A stretch of DNA of 64,000 bases from Corynebacterium hansenii (GCF_030408795.1 NZ_CP047211.1:620001-684000), one strand, 5' to 3'; positions 16,535 through 26,814 are shown, counted from the stretch's first letter. The notes: generated by a model from the letters alone, not told the origin. Program-made: numbers and translations.

Positions 16535-19500
16535 ATGAATCAGATGCCCGCCGTGCGCTTGACCGAGCCGGAACCGCCGGCCCGCCGGACGTGGGAGGGG
16601 CCGGTCGCGGCGCTGTTCCCGGGGGACGATCGCCTGGCGGATCTGAAGGTGCCGGGGGCCGCGTGGCAGGTCGTCGGCGGCCCGGGCACGGGCAAGTCGT
16701 CGCTGCTGGCGGACCTGGCGGTGGCGCATGTCGCGGCGGGGTGGCCGGCGGATTCCGTGCAGGTGCTGGCGCCGTCGAAGGAGGCCGCGTCGCGGTTGCG
16801 CGATGACGTCGCCCGCAGGCTGCCGCGGTCGTCCGGCGCGGGCTCGGGCGGGATGGTACGCGCAGTGCATTCGATGGCTTTTGCGCTGGTCCGCGCCGCC
16901 GCCGTGCGCGCGGGCCGTCCCGAGCCGTCGTTGGCCACGGGCGCGCGGCAGGATGCCGTGATCCGCGAGCTGCTGGCGGGGCACGCCGATGCCGGCGGGG
17001 CGTATTGGCCGGAGCGTTTGGTCCCGGCGCTGCGCATGCGGGGCATGGCCCGGCAGTTGAGGGATCTGCTGCTGCGCGCCGCCGAGCGCGGGGTGGGCGC
17101 GGACGAGCTGGAGGAGCTCGGCCGTCGCCACGGCGTCGCGGAGTGGGTCGCGGCGGGGAAGTTCCTGCGCGAGTACCGGCGGGTGATGCGCCTGTCGTGG
17201 CACGAGGAGCTCAACGCCGCCGAGCTGGTGTCGGCGGCGGTGGCGGCCATCGACGAAGACCCGTCGCTGGTGGACGCCGCCGGGATCCGGGTGCTCCTCG
17301 TCGACGACGCCGAGCATCTGGACCCGCAGTCGGCGGAGCTGATCCGCCGGCTGCTGCCGGGAACGGACCTCGCCGTGGTCACGGGCGACCACGACCAGTC
17401 GGTGCTGCGGTTCCGCGGCGCGGATTCGGCGTTCCTCGATTCGGTGGCGGATCCCGAACGGCGCATCGTGCTGCATTCCTCGTGGCGGGCGACGCCCGAG
17501 ATCGCCGTGGCGGCGAATCGGGTGTCCGCGCGGTTGCCGGGGTCGCCGCCGGAACGGGGCATCCGCGGCATGCGGGCCGAGGGGGAGCGTCCGGTTGCCC
17601 GCGTCGTCGTCCACGACACGGGGATGGGAGAAAAGGCGACCATCGCCGATTTCCTGCGCCGCGCGCACCTCGAGGACGGCGTGGCGTGGAAGGACATGGC
17701 GGTGCTCGTGCGCTCGGGTGCGGGCGAGTCCGCGCTGCACAGGTCCCTTGCCCGCGCCGGCGTGCCCGTGCGCATGGACCCCACCGACGTCGTGCTCGGC
17801 GAGCAGCGCATGGTCGCCGCGCTGGTTCTGGCCCTGCGCGCGGTCGACGGGGGATTGGAGCCGTCGGAGTGGGAGCGCTTGCTCACCGGCCCGCTCGGCA
17901 ACGCCGACCCGGTGACGCTCACCCGCCTCATCCGAGGCGTGCGCCGCGCGCACCTCGCCGGCGGCCGCGCGATGGACCGCATCATCGGGCTGCTCGCGGC
18001 GGAGGAGCGCACCCCGGAGCAGGAGGAGCTGATCGCCGGCCTGCCGGAGCGCGAGCGCGACGTTTTGGCGGGACCTCTGCGCATTCTCGACGCCGGCCGC
18101 GCCGCGCGGGACGAGGGCGCGGAGGCGGTCGCGTGGGCGCTGTGGGAGTCCTCGGGCCTGGCCGACCACCTCATGGCGGCGTCGCTGCGCGGCGGCGCGG
18201 CGGGGTCGGCGGCGGACCGCGACCTCGACGGAGTGATGACGTTCTTCGACTTCCTCGGCGACCTCGTCGAGGGCGACCCCTCGGTGACCATCGCGGGCGT
18301 CGTCCGCGAGATCGCCGCCCATGAGCTGCCGACGGGCGCCCGCGACCGCCGGGGCGCCGACCGCGAGGCCGTGGTCATCCTGTCCGCGCATGCGGCGCTG
18401 GGCCGGGAGTGGGAGGCGGTCGCCGTCGCCGGCGTGCAGGAGGACGCGTGGCCGTCGCTGGGGCGGACCGGCTCGGTGGTCGGCCAGGGCGAGCTGGTGG
18501 ACCTGCTCGACGAGGGCATCGAGCCCGGCACGCCCGTCTCGCACGCGGCGGAGCGGCTGGCGGAGGAACGCCGCCTGTTCCACGTGGCGGTGTCCCGCGC
18601 CCGCCGCCGGCTGCTGGTCACCGCCGTCGACGCGCCGGACGACGAGGGCGAGCCCAGCCGTTTCCTCCGCGAGCTCGGCGAGGACGTCGAACTGAAGACG
18701 GGTGCGGTGGCCGAGGCGCCGGTGCCCGAGACCGCCGAGGACGTCTCCCGCGTGCTGTCGGTGAATTCGCTGCTGGCCGAGCTGCGCGCGGCGGTGCTGT
18801 CCGACGAGGCGGGCCCGGTGCGCAGGGCGCAGGCCGCCCGCCAGCTGGCGCGCCTGGCCGCCGACGGCGTGCCGGGGGCCGACCCCTCGCAGTGGTGGGG
18901 CCTGGCCGACCCGAGCACGGACGCGCCGGTGGAGGCGGCGCCGGTGCGGGTGAGCCCGTCGAAGGTGGGCAAGGTGCTCGAGTGCCCGCTGCGGGCGCTG
19001 CTGGAGCAGCCGTCGTCGTCGGACCAGATGGCGTTGGGCACCGCCTTCCACCGGGTCGTCGAGGCCATGGCGGAGGGCGTGTCCGCCGAGGACGCGACCC
19101 AGTCGCTGCTGCGCGCGCTGCCGGAGATCGTCGACGAGCCCGCCTGGCGCATCGAGGCCATGGGCCGCGATTGGGCCGCGGCGGTCGCGGCGTGGGCGGA
19201 GTGGGCCGCGGGCTCGCGGGCGGTGGGCACGGAGGTCCCGGTCCGCGTGCCGCTCGGCGACGACGCCGTGATCGCCGGGCGCATCGACAGGCTGGAGGAG
19301 CATCCCGAGGGCGGGCGCACCATCGTGGACGTGAAGACGGGCGCGAGCGTGCCGTCGGCCGCCGATGCCGAGGCGAATCCGCAGCTGGCCACGTACCAGC
19401 TGGCGCTGTCCGAGAGCGGGGATGTGGACGTCGCGGGCGGAAAGCTCGTGTACCCGCGCAAGGCCGGCGCCACCGGGCCCGCGGTGCGGGTGCAGTCCAA

Positions 19501-19651
19501 GATGACGCCGGAACGGTTGGCGCAGTGGCGCGGCACGGTGCTCGGCGTCGCCGGCGCCCTGCGCGGCCCCGGTGCCCTGGCCACGCCGGGGCGCCATTGC
19601 GACCACTGCGGGGTGCGCCTGGCGTGCCCGGCGAAGGAGGGGATCCGATGA
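16535..19651 (+). CDS. adnA: AdnA: helicase-nuclease subunit of the AdnAB double-strand-break resection complex
   Basis: This 1038-residue protein has an N-terminal UvrD-like motor with Walker A GGPGTGKSS near residue 50, VLLVDDAEHLDPQ (Walker B) near 255 and GDHDQSVLRFRG. A C-terminal RecB-type nuclease has IDRLEE...VDVKTG near 920. An AddB-like Fe-S cluster is indicated by a Cys near 816 (LECPLR) and C-x2-C-x5-C near 1022 (CDHCGVRLAC). AdnAB replaces RecBCD in actinobacteria. GATGAT ends six bases before ATG 16535, suggesting a weak leaderless promoter. ATGA overlap with adnB ensures paired synthesis. Confidence 0.93.
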   Translation: MNQMPAVRLTEPEPPARRTWEGPVAALFPGDDRLADLKVPGAAWQVVGGPGTGKSSLLADLAVAHVAAGWPADSVQVLAPSKEAASRLRDDVARRLPRSSGAGSGGMVRAVHSMAFALVRAAAVRAGRPEPSLATGARQDAVIRELLAGHADAGGAYWPERLVPALRMRGMARQLRDLLLRAAERGVGADELEELGRRHGVAEWVAAGKFLREYRRVMRLSWHEELNAAELVSAAVAAIDEDPSLVDAAGIRVLLVDDAEHLDPQSAELIRRLLPGTDLAVVTGDHDQSVLRFRGADSAFLDSVADPERRIVLHSSWRATPEIAVAANRVSARLPGSPPERGIRGMRAEGERPVARVVVHDTGMGEKATIADFLRRAHLEDGVAWKDMAVLVRSGAGESALHRSLARAGVPVRMDPTDVVLGEQRMVAALVLALRAVDGGLEPSEWERLLTGPLGNADPVTLTRLIRGVRRAHLAGGRAMDRIIGLLAAEERTPEQEELIAGLPERERDVLAGPLRILDAGRAARDEGAEAVAWALWESSGLADHLMAASLRGGAAGSAADRDLDGVMTFFDFLGDLVEGDPSVTIAGVVREIAAHELPTGARDRRGADREAVVILSAHAALGREWEAVAVAGVQEDAWPSLGRTGSVVGQGELVDLLDEGIEPGTPVSHAAERLAEERRLFHVAVSRARRRLLVTAVDAPDDEGEPSRFLRELGEDVELKTGAVAEAPVPETAEDVSRVLSVNSLLAELRAAVLSDEAGPVRRAQAARQLARLAADGVPGADPSQWWGLADPSTDAPVEAAPVRVSPSKVGKVLECPLRALLEQPSSSDQMALGTAFHRVVEAMAEGVSAEDATQSLLRALPEIVDEPAWRIEAMGRDWAAAVAAWAEWAAGSRAVGTEVPVRVPLGDDAVIAGRIDRLEEHPEGGRTIVDVKTGASVPSAADAEANPQLATYQLALSESGDVDVAGGKLVYPRKAGATGPAVRVQSKMTPERLAQWRGTVLGVAGALRGPGALATPGRHCDHCGVRLACPAKEGIR

Positions 19652-22600
19652 CCATCGATCCGGTGACGCTGTCCCGCATGATCGGGCAGCCGCATCAGCC
19701 GACCGAGGCGCAGGCGGAGGTCATCGGCGCCCCGCCGGAGCCGCTGCTCGTCGTCGCCGGCGCGGGCGCGGGCAAGACCGAGACCATGGCCGCCCGCGTG
19801 GTGTGGCTGGTGGCCAACGGTTTCGTGCGGCCCGAGGAGGTCCTGGGCCTGACGTTCACGCGCAAGGCGGCCCGCGAGCTGGGCCAGCGCATCCGCGAGC
19901 GCCTGGCCGCGCTGGCCGCCAGCCGCGCCTTCGACCGCGTCGCATCGCCGGAGGTCCGCGAGGCGCTGCGGGTCATCGCGCCCGAGGTGTCCACCTACGA
20001 CGCCTACGCGGGGTCCCTGGTCCGAGAGTACGGCCTGCTGCTGCCGGCCGAACCCGGCGCGGAGGTCCTCGACGGCGCGACGCAGTGGCAGATGGCGTGG
20101 GAACTGGTCCGCGACCGGGGCTCCATCGAGACGGAACTCGGCGTGGCCGACCTCGTCGGAAAGCTGATGACGCTGTCCGAGGAAATCGACTCGAACCTCG
20201 CGTCGGTCGACGAGGTGCGCGAGCAGACGGAGGCGTTCATCGCGAACATCGTGCAGACGCCGAAGGCCCCGCGGCAGCGCAGGGACCTCCACTCGAAGCT
20301 GGAGGCGCCGCTGCGCGCGCAGCGGGACCGGCTCGCGCTGCTGCCGCTGGTGGGGGAGCTGCGGCGGCGGCACGAGGAAGAGGGGGCGGTGACGTTCGGC
20401 AGGCAGATGGCCATGGCCGCGCGCCTGGCCGACGGCATCGCGGAGGTCGGCGCGGCGGAGCGCAGGCGGTTCCGCGTGGTCATGCTCGACGAGTACCAGG
20501 ACACCTCGCACGCCCAGCGCGTGCTGCTGCGGGCGCTGTTCGCGGGCACGGCGGTCACGGCCGTCGGCGACCCGATGCAGGCGATCTACGAATGGCGGGG
20601 CGCGACGGCGGCGAACCTGACGCGCTTCGTCACCGACTTCCCCCGGCCCGACGGCCGCCCGGCGGAGAAGAAGCAGCTGCTGACGTCGTGGCGCAACCCG
20701 TCGTCGGTGCTGGAGCTGGCCAACGACGTCTCCGCCCGCGCGTTCGGCGCCGGCCCGCGCACGGTCGAGGAGCTGACCCCGCGGCGCGGCGCCGGCCGGG
20801 GCACGGTGCGGCTGGCCCTGCACGCGACGGCCGACGAGGAGCTGGAGTGGGTCGCCGGCCACATGGCGGAGGAGTTCCGCGCCGCCCGCGAAGAGGGCCG
20901 GCCGATCACCGCGGCGGTCCTGGTGCGGAAGAACAAGCACTCGGCGGCGATCCTCGACACGCTGACCGCCGCCGGGGTGCCCGCCGAAATCGTCGGGCTG
21001 GCGGGGCTGCTGACGCTGCCGGAGATCCTCGACGTCATCGCCTGCCTGCGGGTTCTGGCGGACCCGGCGGACGACCGGGCGATGCTGCGGATGCTCACGT
21101 GGCCGCGCGCCCCCCTGGGCGCCGCCGACATCGCCGCGCTCGGCCGCCGCGCCCGGCAGCTCGCCCGGTACGCGCGCGACGACGACGAACCGCAGGAGGA
21201 GGTCGACGGCCCCCTGTCCGCCCTCGACGCCGATCTGGCGGCGGTGGCGCGGGAACGGGCGACCCCGCCGACCGGCCTGGGCCACGCCGTCGCCGACCCC
21301 GCGCTGCGCGATGAGGGCGAGTCCGCGCCGGGCTATTCGGAGGAGGGCTCCCGGCGCATCGCCGAACTGTCGGCGGCGCTGCGCAACCTGCGTCGGTTTT
21401 CGCTGCGCAAGCCGCTGCCGGAGCTCATCGCGGACATCGAGGAGGCGTTCGGCATCCGCGTGGAGGCCGCGGCGGGCGGCGGTGCGGGCACCGTGCACCT
21501 GGACAGGTTCACCGAGGTGGCGGCGGATTTCTCGCGGCGCCTCGGCGGTGAGCTGACCGCGTTCCTGGGGTACCTGGACCGCGCGGCCGCCCACGACAAG
21601 GGCCTGGAGCCCGGCAAGACGCGGATGAAGGGCGACCGCGTGGAGATCATGACCGTGCACAAGGCCAAGGGCCTGGAATGGAACGTCGTGGCGGTGCCCC
21701 ACGTGTGCGCGTCGGTCTACGACGACGTCATGGTGGACACGTGGCTGACCAAGCCGCAGCTGCTGCCCTCCGACGCCGTGGCCGAGGGGGAGTCCGGCGA
21801 CGGCGCGCCCGTGCTGGACACCTCGGCGGCGGAGAACCAGAGCGAGCTGGCGGCGGCCCTCGACGAGCACAGGGCGGAGTACCGCGCGGCGAAGGTCGCC
21901 GAGGCCGACCGGCTGTTCTACGTCGCCGTCACCCGCGCGGAGGACACGCTGCTGGTGTCCGGCAGCCAGCGCATGACGCCCGGCCGCAAGAAGCCCGACG
22001 GCCCGTCGGCGCACCTGGAGTCGCTGCGCGCGCTGCGCCCGGACGCGGTGGAGACGTGGGTCGGCGAGGCCCCCGGCGAACCCCTGCCCATCCCCGATGC
22101 GGAGGGCGTCGCCTGGCCCGCCGCCCCGGACCCCGCGCGCCGCGCCGTGCTCGAACGTGCCGCGGAGCTGGTGCGCGCCGGCGAACCCGACGGGTCCGAA
22201 CCCATCGACGGCGACATCTCCCGCGTGTGGGACGACGAAGTCTCCATGCTCCTGGAGGAACGCCGCCGCGCCCGCGCCGAGGCGGTGTCGGTGCCGATGC
22301 CGGTGCAGCTGTCCACCAGCGAGTACCAGGCCCTGCGCGCCGACCCGGCGGCCTTCGCGCGCCGCCGCGCCCGGCCCCTGCCGTACAAGCCGAACCGCTT
22401 CGCGCGCCGCGGCACGGCTTTCCACGCGTGGCTGGAGAACCGTTTCGGTTCCGCGGTTCTGCTTGACGACGACGACCTGTTCGCCGCAATCGACGGAGAC
22501 GGCGAAGGCGCGGACGTGGCCGTCGAAAAGCTGAAGGAGAAATTCGCGGGGAGCCGGTGGGCGGATCTGACGCCGGCCTTCGTGGAGGAGCCGTTCGACA

Positions 22601-22932
22601 TCGGCGTCGGCGGCCGGCGCATCGTCGGGCGCATCGACGCGGTGTTCCGGATCGACGGGCGGTGGATGGTCGTCGACTGGAAGACGGGGCGGCGGCCGGT
22701 CGGGGAAAAGGCCCGGCAGGCGGCGCTGCAGCTGGCCGTGTACCGCATCGCCTGGGCCGACCGGCGCCGCGCGATGGGGGAGGACATCGCACCCGAAGAC
22801 GTGCGCGCGGCGTTCCACTACATCGCCGAGGACGAGACCGTGGAACCGGCCGGGCGGGATCTGCCCGACCGGCTAGAGTTGGACGAGGCGATGCGAGAGC
22901 TCGTCGCGGACACGACGAGGAAAGGTGGCTGA
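19648..22932 (+). CDS. adnB: AdnB: lead helicase-nuclease subunit of AdnAB
   Basis: This 1094-residue protein has a complete UvrD-type motor: Walker A GAGAGKTETM near residue 37, TFTRKAARELGQRI, VVMLDEYQDTSHAQ near 280, GDPMQAIYEWRGA and TVHKAKGLEWNVV near 672. The C-terminal RecB nuclease has RRGTAFHAWLE, RIDAVFRIDG and VVDWKTG near 1010, with metal-binding Asp and catalytic Lys. In mycobacterial AdnAB the B subunit drives translocation. GAAGGAGGGG precedes ATG 19648 inside adnA. The next gene starts two bases after its stop. Confidence 0.94.
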   Translation: MTIDPVTLSRMIGQPHQPTEAQAEVIGAPPEPLLVVAGAGAGKTETMAARVVWLVANGFVRPEEVLGLTFTRKAARELGQRIRERLAALAASRAFDRVASPEVREALRVIAPEVSTYDAYAGSLVREYGLLLPAEPGAEVLDGATQWQMAWELVRDRGSIETELGVADLVGKLMTLSEEIDSNLASVDEVREQTEAFIANIVQTPKAPRQRRDLHSKLEAPLRAQRDRLALLPLVGELRRRHEEEGAVTFGRQMAMAARLADGIAEVGAAERRRFRVVMLDEYQDTSHAQRVLLRALFAGTAVTAVGDPMQAIYEWRGATAANLTRFVTDFPRPDGRPAEKKQLLTSWRNPSSVLELANDVSARAFGAGPRTVEELTPRRGAGRGTVRLALHATADEELEWVAGHMAEEFRAAREEGRPITAAVLVRKNKHSAAILDTLTAAGVPAEIVGLAGLLTLPEILDVIACLRVLADPADDRAMLRMLTWPRAPLGAADIAALGRRARQLARYARDDDEPQEEVDGPLSALDADLAAVARERATPPTGLGHAVADPALRDEGESAPGYSEEGSRRIAELSAALRNLRRFSLRKPLPELIADIEEAFGIRVEAAAGGGAGTVHLDRFTEVAADFSRRLGGELTAFLGYLDRAAAHDKGLEPGKTRMKGDRVEIMTVHKAKGLEWNVVAVPHVCASVYDDVMVDTWLTKPQLLPSDAVAEGESGDGAPVLDTSAAENQSELAAALDEHRAEYRAAKVAEADRLFYVAVTRAEDTLLVSGSQRMTPGRKKPDGPSAHLESLRALRPDAVETWVGEAPGEPLPIPDAEGVAWPAAPDPARRAVLERAAELVRAGEPDGSEPIDGDISRVWDDEVSMLLEERRRARAEAVSVPMPVQLSTSEYQALRADPAAFARRRARPLPYKPNRFARRGTAFHAWLENRFGSAVLLDDDDLFAAIDGDGEGADVAVEKLKEKFAGSRWADLTPAFVEEPFDIGVGGRRIVGRIDAVFRIDGRWMVVDWKTGRRPVGEKARQAALQLAVYRIAWADRRRAMGEDIAPEDVRAAFHYIAEDETVEPAGRDLPDRLELDEAMRELVADTTRKGG

Positions 22933-22934
22933 CG

Positions 22935-24020
22935 ATGCGCGACAAGATCCGCGATCGGTTCGGCGCCGACATCGAGCTGGACGATCTTCCGGATCACGCC
23001 CTGCTGGGCGTCATCCGCATGCCGGAGGCGGCGCGGAGGGGGCCGTGGCGGCTGATCGTGCGGCGCCTGAGCTACGCGCTGGCGATGCTGCTCATCGCGG
23101 CGATCGTCGTCTACCTGGACAAGGGCGGCTACACGGAGCCGCTGAGCTTCGTCGACGCGCTGTACTACTCGGCGGTGTCGCTGTCGACGACGGGCTACGG
23201 CGACATCACGCCCGTGACGGAGCGGGCCCGCATCCTGAACATCCTGATCATCACCCCGCTGCGCGTGGTGTTCCTGGCCCTCTTGGTCGGCACGACCCTC
23301 ACGGTGCTGACGGAGGAGTCCCGCCGGGCACTGCAGATCCAGCGTTGGAGGAAGCAAATGCGCAACCACACCGTCGTCATCGGCTACGGCACGAAGGGCC
23401 GCTCCGCCATCGCGGCGCTGCTCGCCGACGGCGTCGACCCCTCGGAGATCGTCGTGGTGGACAAGGACCAGGGGGCGCTCGACCAGGCCGGCGTGCGCGG
23501 CCTGGTCACGGTCCACGGTTCGGCGACGAAGGCGGACGTGCTCAAACTCGCGGGCGTCCCGCGGGCGAGGTCCGTCGTCGTCGCCCCGAACAAGGACGAC
23601 ACGGCGGTGCTGGTGACCCTGTCGGTGCGCGAGATCGCCCCGGGCGCGACCATCGTCGCCTCGGTGCGCGAATCGGAGAACCGGCACCTGCTCACCCAGT
23701 CCGGCGCCGACCAGGTGGTCATCTCCTCGGAGACCGCCGGCCGCATGCTCGGCCTGGCCACGGTCACCCCCTCCGTCGTGGAGATGATGGAGGACCTGCT
23801 CAGCCCCGACGAGGGCTTCTCGGTCGCCGAGCGCCTGGTCACCGAGGAGGAGATCGGCGCCAACCCGCGCCACCTGGCGGACATCGTGCTGGGCGTGGTG
23901 CGCTCCGGCGAGCTGTACCGCATCGACTCGCCGGAGTGCGAGTCCGTCGAGCCGGGCGACCGGCTGCTCTTCGTCCGCCGCGTGCTCAAGGAGGAATCCG
24001 ATCCGGATGCCGGCAAGTGA
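22935..24020 (+). CDS. Two-TM potassium channel with RCK/TrkA-N regulatory domain (Rv3200c-like)
   Basis: This 361-residue protein has TM1 at about residues 38-58, a pore helix and selectivity filter STTGYGD near 84, and TM2 at about 100-120. A cytoplasmic RCK domain has the Rossmann motif VIGYGTKGRSA near 150 and an acidic ligand position (VVDKDQGA). A C-terminal TrkA-C-like domain ends it. TTGYGD replaces the more common TVGYGD. It is sandwiched between adnB (2-base gap) and uvrD2 (14-base overlap), an unexplained but conserved neighbour relation. Confidence 0.9.
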   Translation: MRDKIRDRFGADIELDDLPDHALLGVIRMPEAARRGPWRLIVRRLSYALAMLLIAAIVVYLDKGGYTEPLSFVDALYYSAVSLSTTGYGDITPVTERARILNILIITPLRVVFLALLVGTTLTVLTEESRRALQIQRWRKQMRNHTVVIGYGTKGRSAIAALLADGVDPSEIVVVDKDQGALDQAGVRGLVTVHGSATKADVLKLAGVPRARSVVVAPNKDDTAVLVTLSVREIAPGATIVASVRESENRHLLTQSGADQVVISSETAGRMLGLATVTPSVVEMMEDLLSPDEGFSVAERLVTEEEIGANPRHLADIVLGVVRSGELYRIDSPECESVEPGDRLLFVRRVLKEESDPDAGK

Positions 24021-26130
24021 CCCCGCCTTCGGCGGCGCGATCTCCCTCGACCCGGATCAGCTGGAGGCGGCCACGGCGCCGCTGGGTCCCGTGTGCATTC
24101 TGGCGGGCGCCGGCACCGGCAAGACCCGCACCATCACCCACCGCATCGACCACCTGATCCGGTCGGGGTTCGTGCAGCCGCAGAAGATCCTCGCGGTGAC
24201 GTTCACCGCCCGCGCGGCGGGCGAGATGCGCGACCGACTCACCGCGATGGGCACCGCCGGCGTGCAGGCGCGGACGTTCCACTCCGCGGCGCTGCGGCAG
24301 CTGCGGTACTTCTGGCCGCAGGTCGCCGGCGATCTGCCGTGGCGGCTGCTGGACAACAAGTTCTCCGTCGTCGCCCGGGCGGTGCGCGCCACCGGCCTGG
24401 ACTCCGGCAAGGAGACCATCCGCGACGTCATGGGCGAAATCGAGTGGGCGAAGGCGTCGCTGGTGACGCCGGAGGGCTATGCGGCGGCCGTCGACAAGCG
24501 CGGGCGCGTCGCCCCCGTGCCCGCCGACAAGCTCGCGGCGGCCTACCGGACGTACGAGGACATGAAGACCTCGCCCGAGGGCATGCTGCTCGACTTCGAC
24601 GACCTGCTGCTGCACACCGCCGGGGCGATGGAGAATTCGCGGGCGGTGGCGGAGGAGTTCCGCGCCCAGTACCGCAGCTTCGTCGTCGACGAGTACCAGG
24701 ACGTCACCCCGCTGCAGCAGCGGGTGCTCGACGCGTGGCTGGGCGAGCGCGACGACCTCACCGTGGTCGGGGACGCCAACCAGACCATCTATTCGTTCAC
24801 CGGCGCCACGCCGGAATACCTGATGGGCTTTTCGCGCCGTTTCCCCGACGCCACCGTCGTGCGCCTGCAGCGCGACTACCGTTCGACGCCGCAGGTGGTG
24901 CACCTGGCCAACGAGGTCATCGGCAAGGCGAAGGGGCGCCTGGCGGGGTCGCGGCTGAAGCTGGTCGGCCAGCGCCCCGACGGCCCCGAGCCCGGCTACA
25001 CCGAGTACGACGATGAACCGCAGGAGGCGCGGGTCGTCGCAAGGCAGATCCGCAGGCTCATGGACTCCGGCGTCCCGGCGTCGGAGATCGCGGTGCTCTA
25101 CCGCGTCAACGCGCAGTCGGCGGTGTTCGAGCAGGCGCTCAGCGAGGCGGCGATCCCGTACCAGGTGCGCGGCGGCGAGGGCTTCTACCAGCGCCCGGAA
25201 ATCAAGCAGGCCGTCGCGGAACTGATCCGCGTGGCGCGGCGGCCGGACGTGGCCACCAACGGCGACGGTTCGGCGGGCACCACGGGCGAGGCGCTGCGGG
25301 GCCGGAAGCTATCGGCCCTGGTCCGCGAGACGCTGGTGCCGCTGGGCCTGACCAAGGAGGAACCCGAGGGCGCCCAGGCCCGCGAGCGCTGGCAGTCGCT
25401 GGGCGCGCTGGCCGACCTGTGCGAGGAACTGGTCCACGCCGACCCGGAGCTGCGCATCGAGGGCCTGCTGGGCCAGCTGCGCACCCGCCAGCAGGCGAAG
25501 CAGCCGCCGACGGTGCAGGGCGTGACGCTGGCCAGCCTCCACGCCGCGAAGGGCCTGGAGTGGGACGCGGTGTTCCTGGTCGGCCTGACCGACGGCAACA
25601 TCCCCATCCAGCACGCGCTGAAGAAGGGCGACGATTCGCAGGACGTCGAGGAGGAGCGCCGCCTGCTCTACGTCGGCGTCACCCGCGCCCGCGAGCACCT
25701 CGAGCTGTCGTGGTCCCTGTCGCGGCAGGAGGGCGGGCGCCGCACCCGGCGCCGCAGCCGCTTCCTGGAGGGGCTGGACGTCCCCGGCTTGGCGACGGCC
25801 GCCCCCCCGCAACCGGCCAAGAAGAAGCCCACGACGTGCCGCACGTGCGGCGGGCGCCTGACCACGAACGCGGAGCGGATCATCGGCCGGTGCTCGGCGT
25901 GCCCGTCGGACGTCGACCCGCAGCTGGTGGAGACCATCCGCGCCTGGCGCGCGGAAACCGCCCGCGAGATGTCCGTGCCCGCCTACGTGGTGTTTTCCGA
26001 CGCCACCCTCGCCGCCATCGCCGAGGCGCGCCCGTCGGAGCCCGCGGAGCTGCTGGCGGTGCCGGGCATCGGCCCCGTGAAATTCGAGAGGTTCGGGGCG
26101 CAGCTGCTGGCGCTGATCGCGTCGTCGTGA
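24007..26130 (+). CDS. uvrD2: UvrD2 superfamily I DNA helicase with tetracysteine and HRDC domains
   Basis: This 707-residue helicase has Walker A AGAGTGKTRT near residue 33, TFTARAAGEMRDRL, VVDEYQDVTPLQQ near 225, GDANQTIYSFTGA and SLHAAKGLEWDAV near 510. Motif VI is LLYVGVTRAREHL. A tetracysteine element, C-x2-C at 611/614 and another pair near 629/632, precedes a C-terminal HRDC domain (about 640-707). This is the mycobacterial UvrD2 architecture, essential in M. tuberculosis. It overlaps the channel gene by 14 bases. Confidence 0.93.
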   Translation: MPASDPAFGGAISLDPDQLEAATAPLGPVCILAGAGTGKTRTITHRIDHLIRSGFVQPQKILAVTFTARAAGEMRDRLTAMGTAGVQARTFHSAALRQLRYFWPQVAGDLPWRLLDNKFSVVARAVRATGLDSGKETIRDVMGEIEWAKASLVTPEGYAAAVDKRGRVAPVPADKLAAAYRTYEDMKTSPEGMLLDFDDLLLHTAGAMENSRAVAEEFRAQYRSFVVDEYQDVTPLQQRVLDAWLGERDDLTVVGDANQTIYSFTGATPEYLMGFSRRFPDATVVRLQRDYRSTPQVVHLANEVIGKAKGRLAGSRLKLVGQRPDGPEPGYTEYDDEPQEARVVARQIRRLMDSGVPASEIAVLYRVNAQSAVFEQALSEAAIPYQVRGGEGFYQRPEIKQAVAELIRVARRPDVATNGDGSAGTTGEALRGRKLSALVRETLVPLGLTKEEPEGAQARERWQSLGALADLCEELVHADPELRIEGLLGQLRTRQQAKQPPTVQGVTLASLHAAKGLEWDAVFLVGLTDGNIPIQHALKKGDDSQDVEEERRLLYVGVTRAREHLELSWSLSRQEGGRRTRRRSRFLEGLDVPGLATAAPPQPAKKKPTTCRTCGGRLTTNAERIIGRCSACPSDVDPQLVETIRAWRAETAREMSVPAYVVFSDATLAAIAEARPSEPAELLAVPGIGPVKFERFGAQLLALIASS

Positions 26131-26157
26131 AGCGGGGGAAGTCGGTAGCGTGGGGCC

Positions 26158-26814
26158 ATGCGAATCCACGTCATCGGAGCACACGGAAAAGTCGCGCTGC
26201 GGGCGCTGCCGCTGCTGTCGGCCGCGGGGCATGAGGTCGTCGGGGTGATCCGCAACCCGGATCACGCCGACGAGGTGGAGGCGGCGGGCGCCGAGCCGCA
26301 CGTCGCCGACATCGAGCGGTTGGACGCCGGCGGGTGGGCGTCGCTGCTGGAGGGGACGGATCTGGTCGTGTGGTCGGCCGGCGCCGGCGGGGGCGATCCG
26401 CGGCGGACGAAGGCCGTCGACGAGGACGCGGCTATCGCGTCGATGGACGCCTGCCCGCGCGAGGCGGGGTACGTGATGGTGTCGTATTGGGGCGCGCGCC
26501 GCGATCATGGCGTGCCGGAGGACAACCCGTTCGTCCATTACGCCGACGCGAAGGCCGCCGCCGACGAGCATCTGCGGGAGTCGGGGCTGCGGTACGTGAT
26601 CCTGAAGCCGGGTGCGTTGACCGAGGAGCCCGCCGGCAACGTGTACGTCGGCGACGATTCCGAGGTGCCCGAGGGAGTCGGGCGCACCACCGCCCGCGCC
26701 ACCGTCGCGGCGATGATCGCGCATGTGGTGGGTCGTTTCGGCGAGCTCGGCGGCGCCCGCGAGATCGCCTTCCTCGACGGCGATGTGCCGTTGGGCGAGG
26801 CCGTCACCGCGTAG
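26158..26814 (+). CDS. NAD(P)H-binding short-chain-dehydrogenase-like protein (NmrA/SDR-a5 type)
   Basis: This 218-residue protein opens with RIHVIGAHGKVALRALPLL, a GxxGxxG-like Rossmann start. DIERLD near residue 50 and VSYWGARRDHG...HYADAKAAADEHLRESGLRYVILKPG near 110-160 have the Tyr-x3-Lys placement of atypical SDRs. Substrate is unknown. TAGCGT ends six bases before ATG 26158, so a leaderless mRNA separate from uvrD2 is likely. It is followed by a terminator at 26841. Confidence 0.82.
   Translation: MRIHVIGAHGKVALRALPLLSAAGHEVVGVIRNPDHADEVEAAGAEPHVADIERLDAGGWASLLEGTDLVVWSAGAGGGDPRRTKAVDEDAAIASMDACPREAGYVMVSYWGARRDHGVPEDNPFVHYADAKAAADEHLRESGLRYVILKPGALTEEPAGNVYVGDDSEVPEGVGRTTARATVAAMIAHVVGRFGELGGAREIAFLDGDVPLGEAVTA

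Noticed and set aside
16540..22818. Very long open frame antisense to adnA and adnB
   Set aside because: High-GC third-position bias leaves the complementary strand open. The translation is low-complexity (Arg/Ala/Gly/Pro-rich) with no domain, and the sense genes are unmistakable.
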